The translations under genes were made by a program, and so were the position numbers. The notes under the pieces are model-generated. The model was given only the letters and a program-made list of their open reading frames with translations, was not told the DNA's origin and did not search any database. From Prolixibacteraceae bacterium (GTDB taxonomy: Bacteria > Bacteroidota > Bacteroidia > Bacteroidales > Prolixibacteraceae), in contig CP082230.1 of assembly GCA_019856515.1 (NCBI GenBank), positions 2,232,001 through 2,296,000 of the forward strand: a DNA stretch of 64,000 bases. Direction: 5' to 3'. Shown here piece by piece: positions 46,131-54,070 of the stretch (position 1 is its first letter; every line of letters begins with the position of its first letter).

Positions 46131-47474
46131 GGCTCTTTCCAAGATTTGATGGGTAATCATATTAAAAAGAACAATGCTTATTCACCTTTCTAAAATCTAA
46201 TTTACCCGTAACAAGATATATCATTGTGATGAAATTTTTAGTGTCCCTAAATCCTTTAGCTCTTCTTTTTACTGTTTGAACCACAGAATTAAGACCTTCT
46301 AATATTCCATTATTTATCTTTGTTTCCATCCATTGCACAACGCCATCCCAATGTCTTTTAATTGTATTGGCAGCCTTGATGATAGGCTCCATCCTAGAGT
46401 GAGTTGCCCAATAATACCATTGTTTTAATAAGCACACAAACTCTTCTGCCGTGTTAGCGTATGTGTAAATATCCTGAAAGCTTTCACGTATTCGGAGTGC
46501 TCTGAAACTCTTTAATTTACTGTTTGATATAGAAAGATCCTTAAAGGCTTGCTGTTGCTTTAAGGTGAAGTTTGTCTTGTTCTTTAAGAATAAATACCTG
46601 TTCCCCTTTAGACACTCTTCATCTTTTGCTTCAGATCGTCTAACCTTATCTACTGCTTCATTGATTATCTTCATAATATGAAACTTGTCAAATGTAATGG
46701 AAGCATCTGGAAGGTGTGTTGCTATGCCACTAATGAATGAAGGAGACATATCACAACTGACATGACTTATTTTACTTGATTTGATCACTTTATTTTGGTC
46801 GTGATAATGTGGAATAACCTTACAAAAAGAAGCAATAGTTTCTGCCCCTTTTCCTTCAGTAACATGTACTGTCTTGCGTTCTTTTAGGTCTACAAACAAA
46901 GTAACATAATTATGCCCTTTTTTACAAGAAGTCTCATCAACCCCTATCATCTCAATATCAGAATGGTCTTCTTCGGCCTTTGCTGTATCGACATACAAAG
47001 TTGCCAACTTCCATAGCTTATCATCATAAACACCTGTCATTTGTGCAACCTGATGAACTGGCATATAAGAAATTAAGGACATTAATAATGCTTCAAACAA
47101 CAGTGTAAAACCAGGTAGTTCACCTTCCCAAGGCATATCAAGAATAGCAACATTACCATCTCCCTTTATAACACGGGGAACACGTGCAGTTAAATAACAC
47201 TTATACTCAAAGAAGCTTAAATGCTGCCATGTTTTCTTTCGTGTATCATGCACCTGTAGGTTATCCTCTCCATTGTGACTAAAACGAGAACCTCTCTTAA
47301 AATCGATATAAACATCTAAACGTTGGGATTCCTTGTCTAAGTTAATACCATCAATAAAATAGGGAGATTCAATATGTAAGGCTGAGGCTAATAAATCGTA
47401 CATGATGTCTTATTTTAGAAGTTATTATATAGAAATTAAACATGTAGCATACCCACTAAGTTTCGGAAAGAGCC
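46131..47474 (-). mobile_element. ISL3-family element (1344 bp)
   Basis: Terminal repeats start GGCTCTTTCC on both ends with ...TGGGTA inside (25 bases, about 6 mismatches). The 8-bp target duplication AACAAGTT lies at 46123-46130 and 47475-47482, typical of ISL3. It is inserted in the transposase gene of IS5 copy 2. Confidence 0.93.
46162..47403 (-). CDS. ISL3-family transposase
   Basis: 413 aa, intact. The ISL3/DDE_Tnp_ISL3 core is recognisable: IEMIGVDETSCKKGHNY with the first Asp, VSCDMSPSFISGI with the second Asp, TFDKFHIMKIINEAVD, and NNGILEGLNSVVQTVKRRAKG with the Glu. The protein cuts and pastes the element. The C-terminal half is mirrored by the decayed element at 38.8-40.1 kb, which shows that this IS type has been active here more than once. 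It starts with ATG at 47403, 71 bases inside the right end. Confidence 0.93.
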   Translation of the reverse strand: MYDLLASALHIESPYFIDGINLDKESQRLDVYIDFKRGSRFSHNGEDNLQVHDTRKKTWQHLSFFEYKCYLTARVPRVIKGDGNVAILDMPWEGELPGFTLLFEALLMSLISYMPVHQVAQMTGVYDDKLWKLATLYVDTAKAEEDHSDIEMIGVDETSCKKGHNYVTLFVDLKERKTVHVTEGKGAETIASFCKVIPHYHDQNKVIKSSKISHVSCDMSPSFISGIATHLPDASITFDKFHIMKIINEAVDKVRRSEAKDEECLKGNRYLFLKNKTNFTLKQQQAFKDLSISNSKLKSFRALRIRESFQDIYTYANTAEEFVCLLKQWYYWATHSRMEPIIKAANTIKRHWDGVVQWMETKINNGILEGLNSVVQTVKRRAKGFRDTKNFITMIYLVTGKLDFRKVNKHCSF

Positions 47475-48487
47475 AACAAGTTGTATGTGAGGTTAATTAG
47501 CCCAATAATTGTACTTGATCTTTCAAATCCAATACACTTCATTTGCAAATTTCCCATACTATTTTCCATAAAACCAAACACGTGCTCAACTCTTGCTCTT
47601 GTTTTTGATTTTTCTTTATTATTTTCCTTTTGCTGGTCAGTTAAAGGTTTATTTCTTACTCCTTTCTCATTTACATTATTCTCCATTTTACTTTCGTCTA
47701 TAAGCTTATCACATCGTTCTCCTGTATAAGCACTATCAGCATAGAATTTACAATCTTGATCTGTATCATCTCCAATGAGTAAATCTAATGCTTTTGAGTC
47801 ATGAACTTCAGCACTTGAAGAAGTATAATCTGTAATCAATTTACTATCACTGTCTATTTTGATATGATTCTTATAGCCAAAATGTTTTTCATTACGTTTT
47901 TTCGCCCAACGTGCATTTACATCTTTCTGACGAAGTTTATTCTTATTTGAATGCCATTCCTTTGGAGCACAGTTGTTTTCTTTGATATATTCATTCTCTT
48001 TTTTGCTATTTCTTTGTCTTGGAACTTCCACAAAACTAGCATCAACAATTTTACCTTCAGAAACAAGCAAACCCTCATTATTTAATACATGATGAAACTG
48101 TTCAAAAAGTTCTCTTTCTAAATCTAGAACTGAAAGTCTTTCTCTAAATCGCCAAATTGTTTTTTCGTCTGGTATAGAACTACTCCGAACTAAACCTAAG
48201 AATTGACTAAATGAATGCCTATCAATAATCTGATATTCTGTTTGAAAATCACTAAGATTATAATAGCATTGTAGTATCAAAATCTTAAACATCATAATAG
48301 GACAGTAAGCTGGAGCACCAGCATTACTTTTGCGATCTTTTTCATATACCTTTTCTAAGATGGGGAGAAATAACTCCCAATCGATAACCTGATTTAAACG
48401 ATATAAAGGATCTCCCATTTCTTGAAGCTTCTCTAGCCTAAAAACGTCATCAAATAATGAATCGTTAGTGATATTCTTGTAGTTCAT
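47475..48487 (-). pseudogene. IS5-family transposase, copy 2, 3' truncated by ISL3
   Basis: Begins MNYKNITNDSLF at 48487 and is almost identical to copy 1. It loses its last ~20 residues at 47474/47475, where ISL3 is inserted; the frame then runs a few codons into ISL3 sequence. The missing end lies on the other side of ISL3 (before 46131). Catalytic Asp, Asp and Glu are still present, but the product is unlikely to be normal. Confidence 0.9.
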
Positions 48488-48534
48488 ATTTATAAAGATC
48501 ACTTTTTTAGTATAAGAATTACAATGTAATATGT

Positions 48535-49671
48535 CTTGCATTCAAATCATAAATGCAACACAATATTATAACTATGAGTGTTATTTGTGTGTAAATATTG
48601 AAGAAACAAAAAGGAGGATTTCTCCTCCTTTATACTAAGTTTGTCCATCAAATATTTACAGATAAATCCTCCAAGAAATAATGCAAATGGGACAACTCGT
48701 AATAAAACAAAGATACTTAATTGAATTGATGCTTGCAACAGGAGCTAGTTTCGAATCGATAGGCTCTGCAATCAACAAAAACAAGTCAGTAATAAGTAGG
48801 GAAGTAAAAAGGAATAGTAATCCAGAAACTGGATGTTATTGTGCGATCTATGCAGAAGCTTTATGTAGAGAAAGACATCGTAACAAGCGAAAGCAGATTG
48901 TATTAGATGGAGCGATGAAAGACTATATTAAACATTACTTGGAGAAAGGCTTGAGTCCAGAACAGATTAATGGCAGAAGTAAATTAAAAGGGATTTCTTG
49001 TGTGTCACATGAAACGATATACACCTATATCTGGGAGGATAAGATTGCAGGTGGAGAGATTTATAAGTCATTGAGACGCAAACATAAGAAATACTCCAGA
49101 AGAGGTGCAAAGAACGAATTTCGGGGCAAAATGGAAGGTCGCGTAAGTATAGACCAGCGTCCTAAAATTGTGGAAGAGAAACAACGCTTTGGAGACTTAG
49201 AAATAGACACAATTATTGGAAAGAACCGGAAAGGGGCAATTCTCACTATTAACGACAGGTCTACAGGGCTGTGCTGGATAAGGTTATTAAATGGAAAGAA
49301 TGCCAAAGCTCTTGCAAAGCAAACTATTGATGTATTAACCCCCTTTAAAGATCTAATACACACCATTACATCTGATAATGGAAGAGAGTTCTATGAGCAT
49401 AAGCATATTGCAGAATCACTAAAGGTGGACTTCTACTTTGCTCATCCATATCATTCTTGGGAAAGAGGTGCAAATGAGAATCTAAATGGATTGATTAGAC
49501 AGTATATACCTAAAGGAAGCTCTTTTGAGAACTTAACACAAAAGGAAATAGACTGGATACAAGCTAAGCTTAATAATAGACCTCGTAAGAGATATGGATA
49601 TCATAAGCCTATTGAAATGTATAATAAGCTAAAACTTGATAGAAAAGTTGCATTTGTCGCTTGAATTCACG
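48535..49671 (+). mobile_element. IS30-family element (1137 bp)
   Basis: Imperfect 25-base terminal repeats CTTGCATTCAAATC... and, inverted, CGTGAATTCAAGCG..., both ending AAATGCAAC. The likely target duplication is TGT (48532-48534 and 49672-49674). It is inserted in the upstream end of IS5 copy 2, 1 kb from the ISL3. Confidence 0.88.
48681..49664 (+). CDS. IS30-family transposase
   Basis: 327 aa, intact. N-terminal helix-turn-helix of the IS30 type (SFESIGSAINKNKSVISREV; then KRNSNPETGCYCAIYAEAL), helical linker with LEKGLSPEQINGRSK, and an rve-type core: GDLEIDTIIGKNRKG (first Asp), TSDNGREFYEHK (second Asp), and HSWERGANENLNGLIRQYIPKG with the Glu. Start ATG at 48681 or the in-frame ATG two codons later. 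It is preceded by the left terminal repeat and a hairpin (AGGAGGATTTCTCCTCCT, about 48610). Confidence 0.94.
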   Translation: MQMGQLVIKQRYLIELMLATGASFESIGSAINKNKSVISREVKRNSNPETGCYCAIYAEALCRERHRNKRKQIVLDGAMKDYIKHYLEKGLSPEQINGRSKLKGISCVSHETIYTYIWEDKIAGGEIYKSLRRKHKKYSRRGAKNEFRGKMEGRVSIDQRPKIVEEKQRFGDLEIDTIIGKNRKGAILTINDRSTGLCWIRLLNGKNAKALAKQTIDVLTPFKDLIHTITSDNGREFYEHKHIAESLKVDFYFAHPYHSWERGANENLNGLIRQYIPKGSSFENLTQKEIDWIQAKLNNRPRKRYGYHKPIEMYNKLKLDRKVAFVA

Positions 49672-50215
49672 TGTTAAATATCAGTTAAATAATTATGAGA
49701 GCCCCCCTTATGAAATAACGATCGGAAAAGGGAATCTATTTAATGACTCTATCAATAATATTATAACGATTCCAGAAGAAATAGACAATCATAATGTTCA
49801 GTATTTCTTCTCTGCCAGTAATAATAGAATATTCTTAAACTACCATTACTATCATCTTTTTTCAATATATGATACCCAAGGCAAGGAGATCAAACAGATT
49901 TATGGCTCTCATAAAATAACAAAGGACAGGAAGAAAACGCATTTTAGCTTTGCACAAACGGATGGCAAGGATATCTATATCCCATATAACCCTGAAGTAT
50001 CCAAGTTTAAAGACAAAAGAGGTAGATGGGATTTCAAAGGATATAATAAAATTCTTCATTTTGACATCGATGGAAACTACATCAACACATTTGAGACTAA
50101 AGAATATTTTGAGTTATGCACTATTCTACCAACCAAACACCAGTTGCTTCTATATAGCCCTAAGAGTAATACTCCATTCACTACTATCGACTACGCTAAC
50201 CTATAATTTACAACT

Positions 50216-50515
50216 ATGAAACCTACCAAGTTTATACTCTTTCTATGGACGTTTTGCACGATCGCCATCTCTTGCCATCATAAACCCAAGGATCCTTTTA
50301 TTGGTAAACAGATTCATTTCGACAAAGAGCTAAAGCTGATCTTCAATCAATTGGTGATACGTGATATTCCTGACAGCTTACAGAAGGGCAAATATCGTAT
50401 CATCACCATTCATGATGCGACTTGTCCTAAAAGTATACATTACCTCATCTATTCTGTATATACAAAAGTGAAATGCCATTTACCACAATCGATTATACAA
50501 ACCTATATATTCTGA
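50216..50515 (+). pseudogene. Chimeric fragment: thioredoxin-like lipoprotein 5' half joined to a propeller 3' tail
   Basis: The first 72 codons are nearly the same as in the intact lipoprotein at 52035 (signal TFCTIAISCHHK, DIPDSLQKGKY, and HDATCPK). At 50431, right inside the CxxC motif, the sequence switches: the second Cys is lost (CPKS) and the following bases to about 50510 match the end of a propeller gene (CTGTATATACAAAAGTG, AAATGCCATTTACC, GATTATACAAACCTATA), read in the wrong frame. The 99-codon frame is therefore a deletion scar and not a working thioredoxin. It shows that another peptide-propeller-thioredoxin unit once existed here. Confidence 0.8.
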
Positions 50516-50666
50516 GGAAACAGCCCACACAATAAAACAATTTAAGGATATTACACAATAAAACAAATCAACAAAATTAAAGCAATAGGCATATACAAAA
50601 CAGGAACTTAATCATTTAGAATCAACCCATACAAAATAATTCCAGTCCAAATAAAACACACAAAAC

Positions 50667-50698
50667 TTGCACATAAACAACGGAAAACATATCTTAAC
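50667..50698 (+). promoter_or_regulatory. Possible promoter of the Cys-rich peptide gene
   Basis: CTTG at 50667-50670, a 20-base spacer and TATCTTAA at 50691-50698 partly fit the Bacteroidota consensus (TTTG, TAnnTTTG). It lies 37 bases before the peptide ATG. Confidence 0.3.
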
Positions 50699-50734
50699 AT
50701 TTAATGTTATATTATTAATCACAAAATAGCCAAT

Positions 50735-50908
50735 ATGAAAAAATTATTATTGATTTGTATCCTTGCAACAGGAGGAATCTTTGGCTATGTAAATGCAATT
50801 GCAGGACCGGGTGATGAAATTCATAACACACGATGTCCAAATGGATGTCACCATGATCCTGGAGCATGCGAATGTGGCGGCATTCGTGTAGGGATTGAGG
50901 CCGAATAA
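50735..50908 (+). CDS. 57-aa exported Cys-rich peptide, NVEALA-like
   Basis: A short gene. MKKLLLICILATGGIFGYVN then AIA forms a Sec signal peptide with a likely cut after residue 23. The expected mature product is 34 residues: GPGDEIHNTRC, then PNGCHHDPGACECGG and a short acidic end. It has four Cys in the spacing C-x3-C-x6-C-x-C and three His. The VNAIA region recalls the NVEALA motif of small Bacteroidota peptides, which are regularly found beside BF3164-type propeller lipoproteins, as here (gene E starts 97 bases later). The dead copy at 40429 keeps the signal and the first three Cys, so the frame is under selection. Mature fate (disulfide-bonded, metal-binding or modified) is unknown. 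Confidence 0.8.
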   Translation: MKKLLLICILATGGIFGYVNAIAGPGDEIHNTRCPNGCHHDPGACECGGIRVGIEAE

Positions 50909-51005
50909 AATAGTATATGACTAGGTTGTTCTACGTATTATCAATATTTATTTAAAACAATCTAGCCTTCATATTCTCTCTAACATTAAATAATAAACCA
51001 ATTCT

Positions 51006-52025
51006 ATGAAGAATAGTAAAACCTTTCTTTTTATTATTACACTTTTTTTTGTTTATACAAGTTGTAAAAAGAACGAACGGGTAATTTATCTTAATCAACT
51101 TAAGAACAAAATATCTATAATGAAAGAGACACCTGTTAAACCTCTTAATAAGGAGCAGATAGGAAACACCTATCTTATAAACAATTTGCATGATAAATAC
51201 CTTATTATTAACGATACTGAATGTACGGACAATGGATTATTAATCTATGATATAAATAACTTCAAGAAACTCGGTGCAACAGGAAAAAAAGGAGAAGGCC
51301 CTGGAGAGATATCGTATTACTATAAAGTCATTCCATACAAACATGGGTTTATAATGCAAGATCACAGCAAAAACATTGTGTACTATTATGATGTTGTCAA
51401 GGCTATAAAAAATCAAAACTACTTACCATTAGAACTTCTACATCAAAAAGACATCAAAGATTATCCATATTTCTACAGGATGCTTTCTGATTCACTATAT
51501 GTAGGAGTACAAGCTAGAATAGGGTCAAGTTCAAATTTTGAAGTAAATATAAACAAAGGAAATCTTTACACAGGAACTTATAAGAAAATGATCTCTCTAC
51601 CCAATGAGATAGACAACAATAAATTACAATGTTATTTTGCATCATATAAGAACAGAATAATTATTACTTACTTCAATTATAACCTTGTTTCTATATATGA
51701 CATTAAAGGAAATTTAATAAAACATATCCAAGGAGAGGTGAAATTGAAAAAAAACAAACACAAAAGATACTATGGACGACCAATTGGAATAAATAATAAA
51801 TTATTTATTCCATCCTTTTATGGAGATGGTTATATGAAAAATAGTAGAGGTATAATTGAAGAAGTTGGGTTCAATCAACTTTTATGCTTAGATATGAACG
51901 GTAATTACATAAAGACATTAAAAACATCTTCAAATTTCTATAATGCAATTCCTCTTCCTGATAAAAAAAGAATCCTATTATACAGACGTAAAAATGACAT
52001 TGCTTTCACAACTATACATCTATAA
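51006..52025 (+). CDS. Six-bladed propeller lipoprotein E
   Basis: 339 aa, intact. SPII signal (FFVYTSCKKNE, Cys 20). It keeps the landmarks of the array: MKETPVKPLNKEQIGNTY, KYLIINDTECTDNGLLIYDI, TGKKGEGPGEISYYYK, NIVYYYDVVKAI, and LLCLDMNGNYIKTL, ending IAFTTIHL. It is clearly more distant from A-D than they are from each other, so it is not part of the recent A-D expansion. The peptide gene precedes it and the thioredoxin-like gene starts 9 bases after its stop, which suggests co-translation. Propeller function is unknown; the position between a Cys-rich peptide and a thiol-fold protein suggests it may hold or present the peptide. Confidence 0.82.
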   Translation: MKNSKTFLFIITLFFVYTSCKKNERVIYLNQLKNKISIMKETPVKPLNKEQIGNTYLINNLHDKYLIINDTECTDNGLLIYDINNFKKLGATGKKGEGPGEISYYYKVIPYKHGFIMQDHSKNIVYYYDVVKAIKNQNYLPLELLHQKDIKDYPYFYRMLSDSLYVGVQARIGSSSNFEVNINKGNLYTGTYKKMISLPNEIDNNKLQCYFASYKNRIIITYFNYNLVSIYDIKGNLIKHIQGEVKLKKNKHKRYYGRPIGINNKLFIPSFYGDGYMKNSRGIIEEVGFNQLLCLDMNGNYIKTLKTSSNFYNAIPLPDKKRILLYRRKNDIAFTTIHL

Positions 52026-52034
52026 TTAACAACA

Positions 52035-52586
52035 ATGAAACCTACCAAATATATTCTCCTTCTAAGGACCTTTTGCACGATCTTGATTTCTTGCCATCAT
52101 AAACCCAAAGATCCTTTTATTGGTAAACAGATTCATTTCGACAAAGAGCTGAAATTGATCTTCAATCAAATGGTGATACGTGATATTCCTGACAGCTTAC
52201 AGAAGGGCAAATATCGTATGATTACCATTCATGATGCGACTTGTCCTAAATGTATATATGGCAAACTAAACCTTGTAGACCAGAAGCTTTTTAGTAGACT
52301 TCATGGGATTGATAAGATGGATGTGATTCATATCTTAAATATTCAACCAGGTGATTCACTCTATTTTAGGAACAAGATGTATGCTCAAGTGAAGGTAGAA
52401 GGTGAACTGGTATGGGATCGGAACTTTATATTTGAAGAGAGTAATCAACTCTTTACTCCCGATGAGTCTAAGCGTGTATTCCTTGTTGATCCGAGCAATA
52501 AGATCGTTATGACGGGAGATCCGCTATTAGACCCTGACTGTATCACTCGTTATAATGCCATTATCGATACAATATCTGCCTTATGA
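52035..52586 (+). CDS. Thioredoxin-fold lipoprotein with CPKC
   Basis: 183 aa. SPII signal (CTILISCHHKP, Cys 20). The strand and active site MITIHDATCPKC (Cys 70 and Cys 73) fit a thioredoxin-like CxxC, followed by a helix and the later strand KRVFLVDPSNKIVMTGDPL typical of TlpA-like folds (the cis-Pro region is not clear). Exported CxxC proteins reduce or exchange disulfides in the periplasm. Substrates could be the four-Cys peptide or the DUF1573 neighbour. It overlaps the DUF1573 gene by 4 bases. A broken relative is at 50216. Fold assignment is moderate; redox activity is inferred. Confidence 0.78.
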   Translation: MKPTKYILLLRTFCTILISCHHKPKDPFIGKQIHFDKELKLIFNQMVIRDIPDSLQKGKYRMITIHDATCPKCIYGKLNLVDQKLFSRLHGIDKMDVIHILNIQPGDSLYFRNKMYAQVKVEGELVWDRNFIFEESNQLFTPDESKRVFLVDPSNKIVMTGDPLLDPDCITRYNAIIDTISAL

Positions 52587-52963
52587 GATGGATAGTTAGC
52601 ATATTTTTTATATATTTATTAACACAATGTTCTTCTCCGACGCCCATAGACTCGGGAGGAACATTTTCAGGATATATAGGATCGAGTCAAACCATAAGTA
52701 TTCCCACGGAGAAGCTCTCTAATAAGTTCCAAATAGAGCTCTTATTAGAAAACAGAGGGAGGACACCTATTCGTATCTATCGTTTGATCTCTTCATGTGG
52801 ATGTGTAGATCCTCAATGGGATACAAAGCCAGTGGTTCCCCACCAAAGAGCCACCATTACTTTGACCATAACCAGAGAAGATCAATCGAAGTTACAAAAG
52901 AGATGTCTGATTAAACATAGTGGCGCATCTGCTCCAGATACTCTATACATTCGATCCCAATAA
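52583..52963 (+). CDS. DUF1573 lipoprotein
   Basis: 126 aa. SPII signal (YLLTQCSSPT, Cys 16). The DUF1573 immunoglobulin-like pattern is present: KFQIELLLENRGRTPIRIYR, then SSCGCVDPQWDTKPVVPHQR, where the CGC (Cys 72, Cys 74) is the typical signature, and ATITLTITR. DUF1573 proteins are exported and common in Bacteroidota; function unknown. Overlaps the thioredoxin-like gene (4 bases) and is followed after 20 bases by the RND adaptor gene. The CxC pair makes it another possible thiol partner in this operon. Confidence 0.85.
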   Translation: MRWIVSIFFIYLLTQCSSPTPIDSGGTFSGYIGSSQTISIPTEKLSNKFQIELLLENRGRTPIRIYRLISSCGCVDPQWDTKPVVPHQRATITLTITREDQSKLQKRCLIKHSGASAPDTLYIRSQ

Positions 52964-52983
52964 TGATATAAACCATAAGCACT

Positions 52984-54054
52984 ATGAAGCGATACACCTT
53001 ACTCATGATTACCCTATTGGGACTTATTGGATGTAGAGACAAACAAAGCGTGAACATGAATACGACATCCCAAGAGGTTGAAAGAGAAGTGGCAGTGCCT
53101 GTGGATGTAACCATTCTAAAAAGGCAATCATTTCATGAGACTTTCTCTTACCAAGGTGTCGTATATGCATCTGAGAAGATCACCATTTCAGCGCCCTCGA
53201 AAGGAACGATTCACTACCATCAAACCATTGGCTCCACCATAAGCAAAGGGGCTATCATCGCAGAAATAACAAGTCCACAGGCCATCGATCGTTATGACAA
53301 AGCAAAACTGCAAGTAGACCGATGTAGTCTGGAGTATAAAAACAAGATGATGGGATTGGTGGGGATGAAAGACGAGGCTCAAACATTGGAAGCCCAGAGA
53401 CACTCTATCGCACTACAAGTAGGACTTTTGGAAGCCCAGAAGCAGTTTGATATATGTCGAAGAGAAAAAGAGTCACTACAAATCCGTGCCCCATTCGACG
53501 GACAGATATCTCAAGAGATAAGCCCCAACCTCCAAGAGGTCGAGATGGGCACAAAGATGTTCGAATATATCCCAAACAAAGCATACGAGGTGACCTTTAA
53601 GATCCTCGAAAGTGACCTCCCGAAACTTCATAAAGGAGATGCCCTTCATGTGGTGATGCTATCAACACAAGACACCTTACATGGGAAGTTACTCCATATT
53701 ACCCCTAAAGTAGACACTTATGGCTTTATCTCTTTAACGGGGGAAATAATGCCACAAAACAACCAGACTATCATGGATGGGATGCATGCCATGGTAGAGG
53801 TATACCACACGATACCAAACCAGATTGTCCTTCCCAAAGAGGCCGTACTTCGCCGTGGTGGCAAACGTATTGTATTCATCAAGAAGGGCCCCGAAGCCCA
53901 TTGGAAATATATTGATATCATCGGAGAGAATGCCAACTCCCTCAACATCTCCAAAGGCGTTGAACAGGGCGACTCACTCATTGTCTCTAATTGTGTTAAC
54001 CTTGCCCATCACTCTGACATCGTATTAGAGAAAGTCATTGAATTAAAACAATAG
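52984..54054 (+). CDS. RND periplasmic adaptor (HlyD/MFP) lipoprotein
   Basis: 356 aa. SPII signal (LLGLIGCRDKQ, Cys 17). The membrane-fusion-protein layout is clear: a first barrel/lipoyl half (VVYASEKITISAPSKGTIHY, GSTISKGAIIAEI), a coiled-coil hairpin (about residues 110-160), the second lipoyl half (LQIRAPFDGQISQEISP), then beta-barrel and membrane-proximal parts (VEVYHTIPNQIVLPKEAVLR, ending in GVEQGDSLIVSN). The short hairpin fits direct contact with a TolC-like exit duct, but no such gene is in the window. It is directly followed by two RND permeases (16 bases to the first). It is the linker of a tripartite transporter whose cargo is unknown. Confidence 0.92.
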   Translation: MKRYTLLMITLLGLIGCRDKQSVNMNTTSQEVEREVAVPVDVTILKRQSFHETFSYQGVVYASEKITISAPSKGTIHYHQTIGSTISKGAIIAEITSPQAIDRYDKAKLQVDRCSLEYKNKMMGLVGMKDEAQTLEAQRHSIALQVGLLEAQKQFDICRREKESLQIRAPFDGQISQEISPNLQEVEMGTKMFEYIPNKAYEVTFKILESDLPKLHKGDALHVVMLSTQDTLHGKLLHITPKVDTYGFISLTGEIMPQNNQTIMDGMHAMVEVYHTIPNQIVLPKEAVLRRGGKRIVFIKKGPEAHWKYIDIIGENANSLNISKGVEQGDSLIVSNCVNLAHHSDIVLEKVIELKQ

Positions 54055-54070
54055 CCACACACCACTTCTT

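Larger units (their letters stand above)
45944..49707 (-). mobile_element. IS5-family element, copy 2, carrying nested ISL3 and IS30
   Basis: Same ends as copy 1 and a TTAT duplication (45940-45943 and 49708-49711). It contains ISL3 at 46131-47474 and IS30 at 48535-49671. Subtracting these and their target duplications leaves 1272 bp, exactly the length of copy 1. Its transposase is destroyed by ISL3. Confidence 0.92.
45419..50206 (+). pseudogene. Propeller lipoprotein D, interrupted by IS5 copy 2 with nested IS elements
   Basis: Halves at 45419-45943 (175 codons) and 49712-50206 (165 codons with stop). Removing 45944-49707 and one TTAT duplication joins AGT ACT TAT to GAA ATA ACG in frame and gives a 339-aa protein. 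Signal MKYLSLLFLLILISCNSN and motif TGKLGEGPGEISFYS are intact, and the C-terminal half matches A and B. The middle (SLTVPYENGFIMQDNSKRLY) is closest to A. The apparent 203-aa and 181-aa open frames at each side are the broken halves read into IS sequence, not real proteins. The insertion is recent; no other damage is visible. Confidence 0.88.

Noticed and set aside
49661..49711. A separate 181-aa protein beginning at 49661 and a 203-aa protein ending at 46030.
   Set aside because: Both read from propeller gene D into IS sequence; they are halves of one gene broken by IS5 copy 2.
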